In this document: in pieces, positions 15,582 to 24,080 of the stretch | How positions within the stretch are numbered: position 1 is the stretch's first letter | How the letters are laid out: every line of letters starts with the position of its first letter | Source of the DNA: Robiginitalea sediminis | GTDB lineage: Bacteria; Bacteroidota; Bacteroidia; Flavobacteriales; Flavobacteriaceae | DNA: 64,000 bases | Direction: 5' to 3' | NCBI RefSeq assembly: GCF_002198115.1 | Contig: NZ_NGNR01000001.1 | Coordinates: 748,268 to 812,267 of the forward strand | Position numbers and translations under genes: made by a program | The notes under the pieces: generated by a model | What the model was told of the DNA's origin: nothing | Databases searched by the model: none | Seen by the model: the letters and a program-made list of their open reading frames with translations, nothing else

Positions 15582-17288
15582 TTAACGAAAAGCCCCGGCT
15601 TTAAATTGTGCGGCCGCGTGGTTTGCGGCCCGGGCGGTAAAGGCCATATAGGTCAGGGAGGGGTTTACGCAGCTGGCCGAGGTCATAAATGCCCCGTCGG
15701 TCACATAAACATTTGGGGCGTCGTGGACCTGGTTGTTTGCATTAACCACCGAGGTTTTAGGGTCACGGCCCATGCAGGCGCCGCCCATTTCGTGTATCCC
15801 CAGCCCCGGGCCGGTTTCCCGTTCATAGGTTTGTATGTCTTTAAACCCGGCGGCTTCGAACATCCGCACGATCTGCCTGAGGATATCTTCCCGCATCCGG
15901 TATTCGTTCTCTTTGAATTCCACATCGAAATCGAGTTGGGGAAGGCCCCACTGGTCTACCTCGGTTGTACTGAGGCGTACCTGGTTGTCGTAGTACGGGA
16001 GCATTTCCCCGAAACCGGTGGCCCCAATGGTCCACCCACCCGGTCGCAGAAGGGCTTCTTTCAGGTCTGCCCCATATCCCATTTCGGCAATGGCGGCGGT
16101 CCAGTCTTCCCGGCTGGCCGATCCCTGGTAGCCAAAACCGCGGATGTAGTCCTTTTTCTCGCCGGAGGCGTCCAGGTTTACAAAGCGGGGGATGTAAAAC
16201 CCATTGGGCCTGCGGCCTTTATAATACTTGTCCAGGTGCCCTTCTACCCGGGCTGTTGCCCCCAGCTGGTAGTGGTGATCCATGATATGCCGCCCCAGGC
16301 GGTCGTGGTTGTTGCCGATGCCATTGGGGAACCGGTCGCTTTTCGATTGCAATAGGATGCCCACGGAGGCCATGGCGGAGGCACAGAGGAAAATGACCCG
16401 GGCATGAAAGGTGTGTTTTTCGTGGGTTACCCGGTCTATGACCCGTACCCCGGAGGCCAGGCCGCTGGCGGGGTCATAAATGATTTCGTGCACTATGGAA
16501 TCCGGGCGCAGGGTGAGGTTTCCGGTGCGTTCTGCCGCCGGCAAGGTGGCCGAATTACTGCTGAAATACCCTCCGAAGGGGCAGCCGCGCCAGCACCTGT
16601 TGCGGAATTGACAGGGGCTGCGCCCCTCGTGGGTGGCGCTGTGGTCGGTAATATGCGCGGCCCGGCCAATGGTCAGCAGCCGGCCGTCTTCGAATTTTTC
16701 CGAAAGGGCTTGCTGCAGGTCTTTTTCAGGGCAGTTAAGCCCCATGGGGGGCTGGAATTTACCGTCTGGCAGGTGGGGCAGGCCGATGGCTTCCCCGCTC
16801 ACGCCAATATAGGTTTCCACCTTGTCGTACCAAGGGGCGATATCTGCATAGCGTACGGGCCAGTCCACTCCAATCCCGTCCTTCAGGTTGGCTTCAAAGT
16901 CCAGGTCGCTCCACCGGTAGCTTTGCCTTCCCCAGGTCAGGGACCTGCCCCCTACCTGATACCCCCGGATCCAGTCGAACCTCTTGGTTTCCTGATAGGG
17001 GTGTTCCAAATCGTTTACAAAGAAGTGGGCCACGTCCGGGCGCGGAGCCCACCCCACCCGGAGCTGTTTGTGGTATTGCTCCTGCTGTTCCCGGCTCATG
17101 CGGTTGCGGTTGGGCAGGTCCCAGTCGTCCAGGTTGGCTGTCGGGTAATCTTCCAGGTGCTTCACCATCCGCCCCCTTTCCAGAACCAGGGTTTTCAGGC
17201 CGGCTTCGCAGAGTTCTTTGGCGGCCCAGCCGCCACTAATGCCCGATCCCACCACAATGGCGTCGTAGGTATCCGTAGGTGTATCCAT
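15582..17288 (-). CDS. GMC-family FAD sugar dehydrogenase, catalytic subunit (paralogue 2)
   Basis: 568 residues, closely similar to the 7833-9548 protein along its whole length. GSGISGG (14-20) binds FAD; GYQVGGRSLTWG is near 109-120. The catalytic residues are His499 (GIHEMGGACMG) and Asn542 (CVNPSLT). Cys226, Cys232 and Cys236 repeat the C-x5-C-x3-CP pattern. It has no signal peptide, and unlike paralogue 1 it has no small-subunit gene next to it. It either shares the 7183-7833 subunit or works in the cytosol. The two differ most around residues 60-90 and 210-225, which may alter specificity. Confidence 0.87.
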   Translation of the reverse strand: MDTPTDTYDAIVVGSGISGGWAAKELCEAGLKTLVLERGRMVKHLEDYPTANLDDWDLPNRNRMSREQQEQYHKQLRVGWAPRPDVAHFFVNDLEHPYQETKRFDWIRGYQVGGRSLTWGRQSYRWSDLDFEANLKDGIGVDWPVRYADIAPWYDKVETYIGVSGEAIGLPHLPDGKFQPPMGLNCPEKDLQQALSEKFEDGRLLTIGRAAHITDHSATHEGRSPCQFRNRCWRGCPFGGYFSSNSATLPAAERTGNLTLRPDSIVHEIIYDPASGLASGVRVIDRVTHEKHTFHARVIFLCASAMASVGILLQSKSDRFPNGIGNNHDRLGRHIMDHHYQLGATARVEGHLDKYYKGRRPNGFYIPRFVNLDASGEKKDYIRGFGYQGSASREDWTAAIAEMGYGADLKEALLRPGGWTIGATGFGEMLPYYDNQVRLSTTEVDQWGLPQLDFDVEFKENEYRMREDILRQIVRMFEAAGFKDIQTYERETGPGLGIHEMGGACMGRDPKTSVVNANNQVHDAPNVYVTDGAFMTSASCVNPSLTYMAFTARAANHAAAQFKAGAFR

Positions 17289-17475
17289 AACCGGCGTGTT
17301 TATTCAGGGGTTTTCCTATCTTTATAGGCGGTGCCGCAAAAAAATGCCTGCAGCAATAGCCGATCCTAAATATAGGGGTTTTTGGCCAATAAGGCAGGTG
17401 GAAGGCACCCTGGAAAACCTATTAGCAGACCTGTTATTCCTACAGGTATATTTCAGATCAAACGCCAAAACCAAA

Positions 17476-18540
17476 ATGGGAATGAAAACAATTAAAGGCC
17501 CGGCTATTTTCCTGGCCCAATTCGTAGACAGCAAAGCGCCGTTCAACAGTCTGGAAGGCATGTGCCAGTGGGCTGCAGACCTCGGGTACAAAGGGATACA
17601 GATCCCCACCTGGGAGTCTTTCCTGATAGACCTGGACAAGGCCGCAGAAAGCCAGGACTACTGCGACGAACTAAAGGGAAAAATACAGTCTTACGGCTTG
17701 GAAATCACCGAACTTTCCACCCACCTGCAAGGGCAGTTGGTGGCCGTACACCCTGCCTACGACCTGATGTTCGACAACTTTGCGCCAGATGCCTACAAGA
17801 ACAACCCCAAAGCCCGCACCGAGTGGGCTGTGGATGTGATGAAAAAGGCTGCCACGGCAAGCCGCCGGCTGGGACTGAATGCCCATGCTACGTTTTCCGG
17901 TGCCCTGCTCTGGCATACCTTCCACCCCTGGCCGCAACGCCCGCCCGGGTTGGTGGAAATGGGCTTTGAGGAACTGGCATGCCGCTGGAAACCCATCCTG
18001 GACCATTTCGATAAGGAAGGGGTGGATGTATGCTATGAAATCCACCCGGGGGAAGACCTCCACGACGGGGATACCTTCGAACGTTTCCTGGAAGCTACCG
18101 GCAAACACCCCAGGGTGAATATCCTCTACGACCCCAGCCATTTTGTCCTCCAGCAGCTGGATTATATCGAATACATAGACCATTACCACGAGTTTATCAA
18201 GGCATTCCACGTGAAGGATTCCGAGTTCAACCCCACAGGGAAGAAGGGTGCCTTTGGCGGATATAACGACTGGGGCGACCGTGCCGGCCGCTATCGCTCC
18301 CCCGGGGACGGCCAGATCGATTTCGGCACTATCTTTTCCAAACTCACGCAGTACGGGTGCGACGTTTGGGCGGTCCTCGAATGGGAGTGCTGCATCAAGA
18401 GCCCGGAACAAGGTGCCAGGGAAGGTGCTGTTTTTATCCAGGACCACATTATTGAGGCCACCGAGAAAACCTTCGACGATTTTGCCGGAGGCGCCATAGA
18501 TAAAAACATGCTTCGTAAAATACTCGGACTAAACTCCTGA
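17476..18540 (+). CDS. Cytosolic TIM-barrel sugar phosphate isomerase/epimerase-like protein
   Basis: 354 residues from the ATG at 17476 (a second ATG is two codons later). The frame is open back to 17296, but that part has no similarity to the family and holds a promoter-like TATATTTC at 17447, so it was left out. Barrel metal ligands: Glu188 in CYEIHPGED, Asp219 and His222 in LYDPSHF, His245 in AFHVKD and Glu302 in VLEWECC. No signal peptide, so cytosolic, unlike the other two barrels of the locus. It begins an operon with two DUF1080 lipoproteins, which ties it to keto-sugar turnover (inferred). Confidence 0.85.
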   Translation: MGMKTIKGPAIFLAQFVDSKAPFNSLEGMCQWAADLGYKGIQIPTWESFLIDLDKAAESQDYCDELKGKIQSYGLEITELSTHLQGQLVAVHPAYDLMFDNFAPDAYKNNPKARTEWAVDVMKKAATASRRLGLNAHATFSGALLWHTFHPWPQRPPGLVEMGFEELACRWKPILDHFDKEGVDVCYEIHPGEDLHDGDTFERFLEATGKHPRVNILYDPSHFVLQQLDYIEYIDHYHEFIKAFHVKDSEFNPTGKKGAFGGYNDWGDRAGRYRSPGDGQIDFGTIFSKLTQYGCDVWAVLEWECCIKSPEQGAREGAVFIQDHIIEATEKTFDDFAGGAIDKNMLRKILGLNS

Positions 18541-18541
18541 T

Positions 18542-19300
18542 ATGAGAACATTTTGGATAGCGCTGCCGCTGGCAGCATGCATAACCCTGCAATGGGGTTG
18601 CAAGGACGCGCCCAAAGAAGGCGAAAAGGCAAGTGAAATGACACAAATGGAACCTGAGGCGGAGGCCGTTTCCGACTGGATTTCCCTTTTTGACGGGTCT
18701 TCCTTCGAAGGCTGGAAAGGGTATAACCAGAACGGTATGCCCGGGGCCTGGACCATCGAGGACGGCGCCATGGTCTTTACCCCTCCTGCGGAACGCCCTG
18801 AAGGGGCCAACTATAATCTGGTGACCGAAGGGAGGTTCAGCAACTTTGTCCTCTCCCTGGAATGGCGCATTAGCGAAGGCGGTAACAGTGGGGTCTTCTG
18901 GGGGGTTGAAGAACTGGAACAGTATGGACAGCCCTACGTGACCGGACCCGAAATCCAGGTGCTCGACAATGAAAAACACCCAGACGCAAAGGCTGGTACC
19001 ACCCACCAGGCCGGAGCCCTCTACGATATGGTGGCCCCTTCTGCGGATGTTACCAAACCGGTAGGCGAGTGGAACCTCATGGAGATAACGGTCAATTATG
19101 CCGCCCAGGAAGGCAAAGTAGTGCTCAACGGTACCGAAATTGTGCGTTTCCCCCTGGGCAACGAAGCCTGGGACACCATGGTGGCAGGTTCGAAGTTTGC
19201 CGGGTGGGAAGGTTTCGGAAAATACCCCACCGGTAAAATCGGCCTGCAGGACCACGGGGACGTGGTGGCGTATCGGAATATCAAACTCAAACCGCTATAA
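18542..19300 (+). CDS. DUF1080 (3-keto-disaccharide hydrolase family) lipoprotein 1
   Basis: 252 residues. The signal ends at WGC (Cys20), giving a lipoprotein. The DUF1080 core starts at SLFDGSSFEGWKG and has the family marks GGNSGVFWG, EIQVLDN and LQDHGD, a concanavalin-like beta-sandwich. Members act on 3-keto-glycosides by hydrolysis or elimination. It starts one base after the stop of the TIM-barrel gene. With the GMC enzymes of the locus it would act on oxidised glycosides in the periplasm or at the cell surface (inferred). Confidence 0.86.
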   Translation: MRTFWIALPLAACITLQWGCKDAPKEGEKASEMTQMEPEAEAVSDWISLFDGSSFEGWKGYNQNGMPGAWTIEDGAMVFTPPAERPEGANYNLVTEGRFSNFVLSLEWRISEGGNSGVFWGVEELEQYGQPYVTGPEIQVLDNEKHPDAKAGTTHQAGALYDMVAPSADVTKPVGEWNLMEITVNYAAQEGKVVLNGTEIVRFPLGNEAWDTMVAGSKFAGWEGFGKYPTGKIGLQDHGDVVAYRNIKLKPL

Positions 19301-19303
19301 GAC

Positions 19304-20119
19304 ATGTATAAGTACCTAATAACCCTTTGCGTACTGGTGGCAGCCGTTTCCTGCAAACCCCAGGCCCCGGCCGATCCGGAGCCTGCCTCGGAGGAGGCGC
19401 CCGTGGGCATTGTCCATGAGGAATACCAGGGGGAAGAGCCCACCAAGCCCGAGGAAACCGAATTATATGAGCCGGTACCCCCAACCGTGGACCCCTTTGG
19501 GCAGGACGGCGCTCCCAGCGACGCTATTGTCCTTTTCGACGGGAGCGGTTTCAGCGAGTGGATCATGACCCGCGACAGCAGTGAAGTGGTCTGGCACCTG
19601 AACCCGGACGGCAGTATGACCGTTAAGGACAAAACGGGCGATATCCAAACCCGCCAAAATTTCGGAAGCGTACAACTGCATATTGAATGGCGCTCCCCGG
19701 CGGAAGTGCAAGGCGGAAACCAAAGCCGGGCCAACAGTGGAATATTCCTGAATGGGCTCTACGAGGTGCAGGTGCTGGATAACAATGACAACCCAACCTA
19801 CGTGAACGGACAGGTCGCATCGGTGTATAAACAGCACATCCCCCTGGCGAAGGCTTCGGTTCCCACCGGGGAATGGAACACCTACGACATCATTTACCAT
19901 ATGCCCGAATTCAACGATGCCGGGGCGAAAATCAAATCCGGCACCCTCACCGTCATCCATAACGGGGTATTGGTGCAGGACCATGTGGAACTCAAGGGGA
20001 CCACGCCGTATATAGGATGGCCCAAGAACCCGCCCCATGGGAAAGGGCCGCTGATCCTCCAGGACCACGGCGACAACAGCCGGGTAAGCTACCGGAATAT
20101 CTGGGTGCGGGAACTCTAA
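19304..20119 (+). CDS. DUF1080 (3-keto-disaccharide hydrolase family) lipoprotein 2
   Basis: 271 residues. Lipobox AVSC with Cys17, then a Pro/Glu-rich linker of about 55 residues (unusually long) before the domain. The core shows IVLFDGSGFSEW, ANSGIFLNG, YEVQVLDNN and LQDHGDN. It is clearly related to the protein encoded 3 bp upstream but divergent, so the two may use different keto-sugars or do successive steps. The acidic linker suggests it stands off the membrane surface. Confidence 0.86.
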   Translation: MYKYLITLCVLVAAVSCKPQAPADPEPASEEAPVGIVHEEYQGEEPTKPEETELYEPVPPTVDPFGQDGAPSDAIVLFDGSGFSEWIMTRDSSEVVWHLNPDGSMTVKDKTGDIQTRQNFGSVQLHIEWRSPAEVQGGNQSRANSGIFLNGLYEVQVLDNNDNPTYVNGQVASVYKQHIPLAKASVPTGEWNTYDIIYHMPEFNDAGAKIKSGTLTVIHNGVLVQDHVELKGTTPYIGWPKNPPHGKGPLILQDHGDNSRVSYRNIWVREL

Positions 20120-20154
20120 GCGCTCTCGTTGTTTGGACTAATACATTCTGAAGT

Positions 20155-20886
20155 ATGAGAAACTTTGTTTTTTTGGTAATCGCCGGTTTCCTGGGCATTT
20201 ACGGAAATGCTCAGGACGTCATAACGGGGAGTATCCCAAACTGGGCTAACGGTTCGGGGCAAGTAGGGGTCATGTCTATGGGTCCACCGGAAGTTGTGGG
20301 CACCTTCGACGCCGATGGGAATATTGAAATCCCACTAAAAGCCGATGCGCTCAGCGAAATCAAGGCACAGTTGGAAGCTTCAGAGTCGGATTCCTCGAAC
20401 GGATGGACGGCTTCAATCCCCACTGTTGGGGAGCGTTTCGCCTGTGGAGGACAGGGCGCAGAGCTGAATCTCTCAGGGTCGGAAGAGTTGATCACCGGGC
20501 TTGGCGGCGCCATGGGCTTTCTGCTTGTCAATATGGAAGAACGAAAGCGATATGGATATCTGCTTATTGCGAGTTCCCAGGAGTTTGCCGAAGGACTGCA
20601 GCCCTATAAATTTAAACCCGGCTATGCTTTGGGATGGTATTATGTGGACAACGAAGCGTCGGCTGTTGGCACTTGTACCTCAGAATCGTATGCGATGAAC
20701 CAGGAAGACACGTATCGCAAATCCACCACATATCAGGTGAATCTCAAGAAGGGATGGAATATTGTGAAATATGAAATCGAGGAGGTGTTTACGGACAAAG
20801 AAGGCAACTCCTATCCTCAAAAGGAGTCCTATACCACCCTGGAATCTATGCCCGAAGGAGTAGGTTTCGTTTTTCTGGAAGACTAA
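20155..20886 (+). CDS. Exported hypothetical protein
   Basis: 243 residues with a signal peptide (MRNFVFLVIAGFLGIYGNAQ). The mature part looks beta-rich. Two Cys, near residues 98 and 180 (RFACGG and VGTCTSE), could form a disulphide. I do not recognise a family. It lies 35 bp after the second DUF1080 gene on the same strand and may be the last gene of that operon, or may have its own promoter. Confidence 0.7.
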   Translation: MRNFVFLVIAGFLGIYGNAQDVITGSIPNWANGSGQVGVMSMGPPEVVGTFDADGNIEIPLKADALSEIKAQLEASESDSSNGWTASIPTVGERFACGGQGAELNLSGSEELITGLGGAMGFLLVNMEERKRYGYLLIASSQEFAEGLQPYKFKPGYALGWYYVDNEASAVGTCTSESYAMNQEDTYRKSTTYQVNLKKGWNIVKYEIEEVFTDKEGNSYPQKESYTTLESMPEGVGFVFLED

Positions 20887-20950
20887 CGGGGACTTCATTC
20901 ATCGGGTTTACATCTCGTAACAACCCCTATTTTGGGGCTTTGTATGCGGT

Positions 20951-20979
20951 TTGTGTCCCCTTCAATTTTACTACCTTTG
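20951..20979 (+). promoter_or_regulatory. Promoter of the yicC-gmk-nadD operon
   Basis: TTG at 20951, an 18-bp spacer and a perfect TACCTTTG at 20972-20979. The start ATG is at 21000. This also shows that the frame extension back to 20940 is not coding. Confidence 0.65.
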
Positions 20980-20999
20980 GCCAAAGCGAAGACACAGCT

Positions 21000-21857
21000 A
21001 TGATCCAATCGATGACGGGCTATGGGAAGCACATCGTGCAGCTCCCAGGGAAAAAGATTACGGTGGAGGTAAAATCCCTCAACAGCAAAAACCTGGACAT
21101 CAACGCCCGTGTCCCGCAGACCTACCGCGAGAAGGAGCTGGATTTTCGAAACGCGATTGCCCGTAGCCTCAACCGCGGGAAAATCGATTTCAGCTTGTTT
21201 GTGGAATGGACGGGAGACCAGACCACCGCCGAGGTAAATGAAGGGGTAGTGCGAAAGTATATGGAGCAATTGCGGGGGATTGCAGCGGGCGAGCCCGCGC
21301 ACCTGCTGGAGATGGCCCTGCGCCTGCCAGATGCCCTGAAAACCGAGCGGGAGGAGCTGGACCCGGAAGAGTATAAAGCCGTGGAAAAGGCCCTGGAGGA
21401 AGCCCTGAGGCACCTGCAGGCATTCCGGGAGGAAGAAGGCCAGGCCCTGGAATCGGAATTCACCAGCAGGCTGGCGGCCCTGAGGGCAAACCTGCAGGAG
21501 GTGGAGGCCCTGGACAAGGACCGCCTGAGCGCCGTCCGAGAGCGCCTGGAAAGGGCAGTGGCAGAACTGAAGGAGAATGTGGATGCCAACCGCTTTGAGC
21601 AGGAACTGATCTACTACCTCGAGAAATACGACATTACCGAAGAGAAGGTGCGACTCGGAAAGCACCTCGACCATTTTGAACAAACCATGGGCGCCCCGGA
21701 ATCGAACGGCAAGAAGCTGGGCTTCATCACCCAGGAAATGGGGCGGGAGATCAACACCATGGGCTCCAAAGCCAACGATGCGGCTATGCAGCGGGTGGTA
21801 GTACAGATGAAAGACGACCTGGAGAAGATCAAGGAACAAATCCTCAATGTCCTTTGA
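21000..21857 (+). CDS. YicC/YloC-family endoribonuclease
   Basis: 285 residues from the ATG at 21000. The family start MIQSMTGYGK is exact, and the conserved C-terminal part (EVNTMGSKAND-like: REINTMGSKANDAAM, then the lysine- and glutamate-rich end) is present. YicC proteins are RNA endonucleases of the cytosol. The middle (about 120-210) is a long glutamate-rich helical, probably coiled-coil, region. It is followed directly by gmk, an arrangement common in Bacteria. Confidence 0.92.
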   Translation: MIQSMTGYGKHIVQLPGKKITVEVKSLNSKNLDINARVPQTYREKELDFRNAIARSLNRGKIDFSLFVEWTGDQTTAEVNEGVVRKYMEQLRGIAAGEPAHLLEMALRLPDALKTEREELDPEEYKAVEKALEEALRHLQAFREEEGQALESEFTSRLAALRANLQEVEALDKDRLSAVRERLERAVAELKENVDANRFEQELIYYLEKYDITEEKVRLGKHLDHFEQTMGAPESNGKKLGFITQEMGREINTMGSKANDAAMQRVVVQMKDDLEKIKEQILNVL

Positions 21858-21859
21858 GT

Positions 21860-22462
21860 ATGGCAGAAGGGAAACTTATCGTTTTTTCGGCCCCCTCAGG
21901 AAGCGGGAAGACCACTATTGTGCGCCACCTGCTCAGTAAGCCGGAGCTGAACCTCGCTTTTTCTGTTTCGGCCACCTCGCGTCCGAGGCGCCCCCGGGAG
22001 AAGCATGGGGAGCATTATTATTTCATGACCATCTCGGAGTTCAAGCAGCATATCAAGAACGGCGATTTCCTGGAATGGGAGGAAGTATACCGGGACAATT
22101 TCTACGGAACCCTCAAAAGTGAGGTGGAGCGGCTCTGGGCCGAAGGGAAGCATGTGATTTTTGATATTGACGTGGCGGGCGGGTTGCGCATCAAGCGAAA
22201 ATTCCCGGACCGCACCCTGGCGGTTTTCGTCAAGCCGCCCAGTGTGGATGAACTCAAGATCCGCCTGAAAAAAAGGAGTACGGAAAGCGAGGACAAGATC
22301 AATATGCGCATTGCCAAGGCCTCCGTAGAGTTGGCCACAGCCCCTCAATTCGATACCATCATCAGGAATTACGACCTGGACACGGCCCTGCAGGAGGCCT
22401 ACAACCTGGTGGCCGAGTATGTTGCAGCTCCCCAGCCCGGGGAAGAAGGCCAACCCTCCTGA
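21860..22462 (+). CDS. gmk: Guanylate kinase
   Basis: 200 residues from the ATG at 21860. It phosphorylates GMP to GDP in the cytosol. The P-loop is APSGSGKTT near residues 12-20; SVSATSRPRRPREKHGEHYY is the GMP-binding region and IFDIDVAGG the conserved second block. It starts 2 bp after the yicC stop codon and 12 bp before nadD. Confidence 0.96.
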   Translation: MAEGKLIVFSAPSGSGKTTIVRHLLSKPELNLAFSVSATSRPRRPREKHGEHYYFMTISEFKQHIKNGDFLEWEEVYRDNFYGTLKSEVERLWAEGKHVIFDIDVAGGLRIKRKFPDRTLAVFVKPPSVDELKIRLKKRSTESEDKINMRIAKASVELATAPQFDTIIRNYDLDTALQEAYNLVAEYVAAPQPGEEGQPS

Positions 22463-22474
22463 ATCCGACCCGGG

Positions 22475-23059
22475 ATGAAGCGCACTGGTCTTTTTTTCGG
22501 CACCTTTAACCCCATCCATATCGGGCACCTGGTTATCGCCAACCACATGGCCGAGTTTTCGGACCTGGAGGAAATCTGGATGGTAGTTACTCCCAAAAGC
22601 CCTTTTAAGACGAAGCAAAGCCTTTTGGATAACCACCACAGGCTACAGATGGTCCGGGAAGCAGTGGAACCCTACCCGAAGCTGAAGGCCAGCGACGTGG
22701 AGTTTTCCCTGCCCCAACCCAACTACACCATCGATACCCTCACCCACCTGTACGAGAAGTATGGGGACCAGCGGGAATTTGCCCTGATTATGGGCGAAGA
22801 TAATTTAAAGGGCTTCCACAAATGGAAAAACTACGAAGCCATCCTGGAGCACCACCACCTCTACGTCTACCCACGGGTGTCGGACCATACCGTCCCGGAG
22901 GTATTTGAGGACCACCCGCACATCCACAGGATTGACGCCCCCATCATGGAGATTTCATCCACCTTTATCCGGAGGGAACACAAGGAGGGGAAGAACATCC
23001 GGCCCCTGCTCCCGGAGCGGGTCTGGACCTATCTGGATGAGATGAATTTCTACCGGTAG
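22475..23059 (+). CDS. nadD: Nicotinate-nucleotide adenylyltransferase
   Basis: 194 residues. It adenylates nicotinate mononucleotide in NAD synthesis. The nucleotidyltransferase motifs GTFNPIHIGH (9-18) and ISSTFIR (near 162-168) are intact, as is the LIMGEDNLKGFHKW core. Third gene of the yicC operon; the length is normal for the family. Confidence 0.95.
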   Translation: MKRTGLFFGTFNPIHIGHLVIANHMAEFSDLEEIWMVVTPKSPFKTKQSLLDNHHRLQMVREAVEPYPKLKASDVEFSLPQPNYTIDTLTHLYEKYGDQREFALIMGEDNLKGFHKWKNYEAILEHHHLYVYPRVSDHTVPEVFEDHPHIHRIDAPIMEISSTFIRREHKEGKNIRPLLPERVWTYLDEMNFYR

Positions 23060-23068
23060 GGTAACACC

Positions 23069-23818
23069 CTATTCATCCATCAGGGTGGCCTTGCGCAACA
23101 AGTCCTTTCCCAGGAAACGCCCTTCCCTATTGGTGAACCAACTCCGGTTCTGGGGTATCCGTATGGTTCCTGCCTGGATCTCGCCCTCCAGTAAGATGTA
23201 TTCCCCGTCGTTGGCGGCTTTGTCGTGGTAAAACTGGTAGGCCTGCAAGGCGTAGGTTTCCGGGTCCAGATAGAAATACCAGAGGTCGGAGCCGGTTTCC
23301 GGGTCGTACCGTACTTCCAGTACCAGAGCGCGTTTGCCGTGGAAATCCACTTCCTGTACAACCGGGCTGAGGATGGTGCCGGGGTCCTGGAGTTTCATCG
23401 GCAGGCCGTAGAGGTAAGAATAATAATCCCGCCACATCTGTGCCCGTTCGCAGGTGAGCCGTTCCTTTTCCGCGATGGCGGCGCTGAAGGTTTCCGAGCC
23501 CTGGAAGGAGAGGCTGCACACCCCTTGCTGGAGGCTGAGGGCCTTTTCCACCCCGTCCTGCACCATGATAATCCGGAAGGTGTCCCCGGGCTGGTCCATG
23601 GCAATGGTGCTTACCCGGGGCTGGCGCTCCGGGTATTCCGCCACCACGGTGAGGGTACCCTTAAAGCGCCCCCAGAGCCTTTCGGGGTCGTGGTAGTCGA
23701 TGCTGCGCTCCAGGATTTCGGCGGCAGTGGGGGTCTGGGCCGACAAAGGCGTGGCAGGGCTAAGCAACTGCGTAAAAGCGAGCAATAACAAGGGTTTCGC
23801 GACCCATTCCGAGATCAT
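23069..23818 (-). CDS. Exported hypothetical protein, DUF6503/LolA-like
   Basis: 249 residues with a signal peptide ending near ATPLSAQ. The rest (AEILERSIDYHDPERLWGRF, TFRIIMVQDG, DLWYFYLDPETYALQAYQF) resembles flavobacterial DUF6503 proteins, which are thought to share the LolA/LolB-type open beta barrel. Its role is unknown; binding of lipid or another hydrophobic ligand in the periplasm is possible. It is convergent with nadD (9 bp between stops). Confidence 0.65.
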   Translation of the reverse strand: MISEWVAKPLLLLAFTQLLSPATPLSAQTPTAAEILERSIDYHDPERLWGRFKGTLTVVAEYPERQPRVSTIAMDQPGDTFRIIMVQDGVEKALSLQQGVCSLSFQGSETFSAAIAEKERLTCERAQMWRDYYSYLYGLPMKLQDPGTILSPVVQEVDFHGKRALVLEVRYDPETGSDLWYFYLDPETYALQAYQFYHDKAANDGEYILLEGEIQAGTIRIPQNRSWFTNREGRFLGKDLLRKATLMDE

Positions 23819-23971
23819 GGCCAGGCAGGATTTTAGTGATTAGGTAAAGGTAGGGGTTAATCGGTAAGCGCCTGTATTTCTTCGCTAAAATGACCTGAGC
23901 CGCAGCAAGAAGTGTTAAAGTTTACGTTAGACAAGCTTCTAAACACTTGATAAACAATTAAAAAGAAGTTC

Positions 23972-24054
23972 AATGTAAACTTAATGTAAACAAAAAGTTA
24001 CTTCAGCTTAACATAAACGTAAAATATATGTATATTTGTTACGTTAATGTAAAG
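23972..24054. promoter_or_regulatory. Repeated AATGTAAA elements upstream of the 24081 gene
   Basis: AATGTAAAC occurs at 23972-23980 and 23983-23991 (11-bp period, one helical turn). AATGTAAAG is at 24046-24054, and an inverted GTTTAC at 23920-23925. The cluster flanks the promoter and may bind a regulator on both sides of it. Confidence 0.35.
24008..24038 (+). promoter_or_regulatory. Promoter of the MORN-repeat gene
   Basis: A perfect TATATTTG at 24031-24038. The -33 position holds TTA (24008-24010) rather than TTG, 20 bp upstream. Confidence 0.5.
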
Positions 24055-24080
24055 GATTAACCCCATTAAACGGTTATATT

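Noticed and set aside
17296..17475. N-terminal extension of the cytosolic TIM-barrel gene
   Set aside because: The 60 extra residues do not fit the family and contain a promoter-like TATATTTC. The ATG at 17476 begins the barrel properly.
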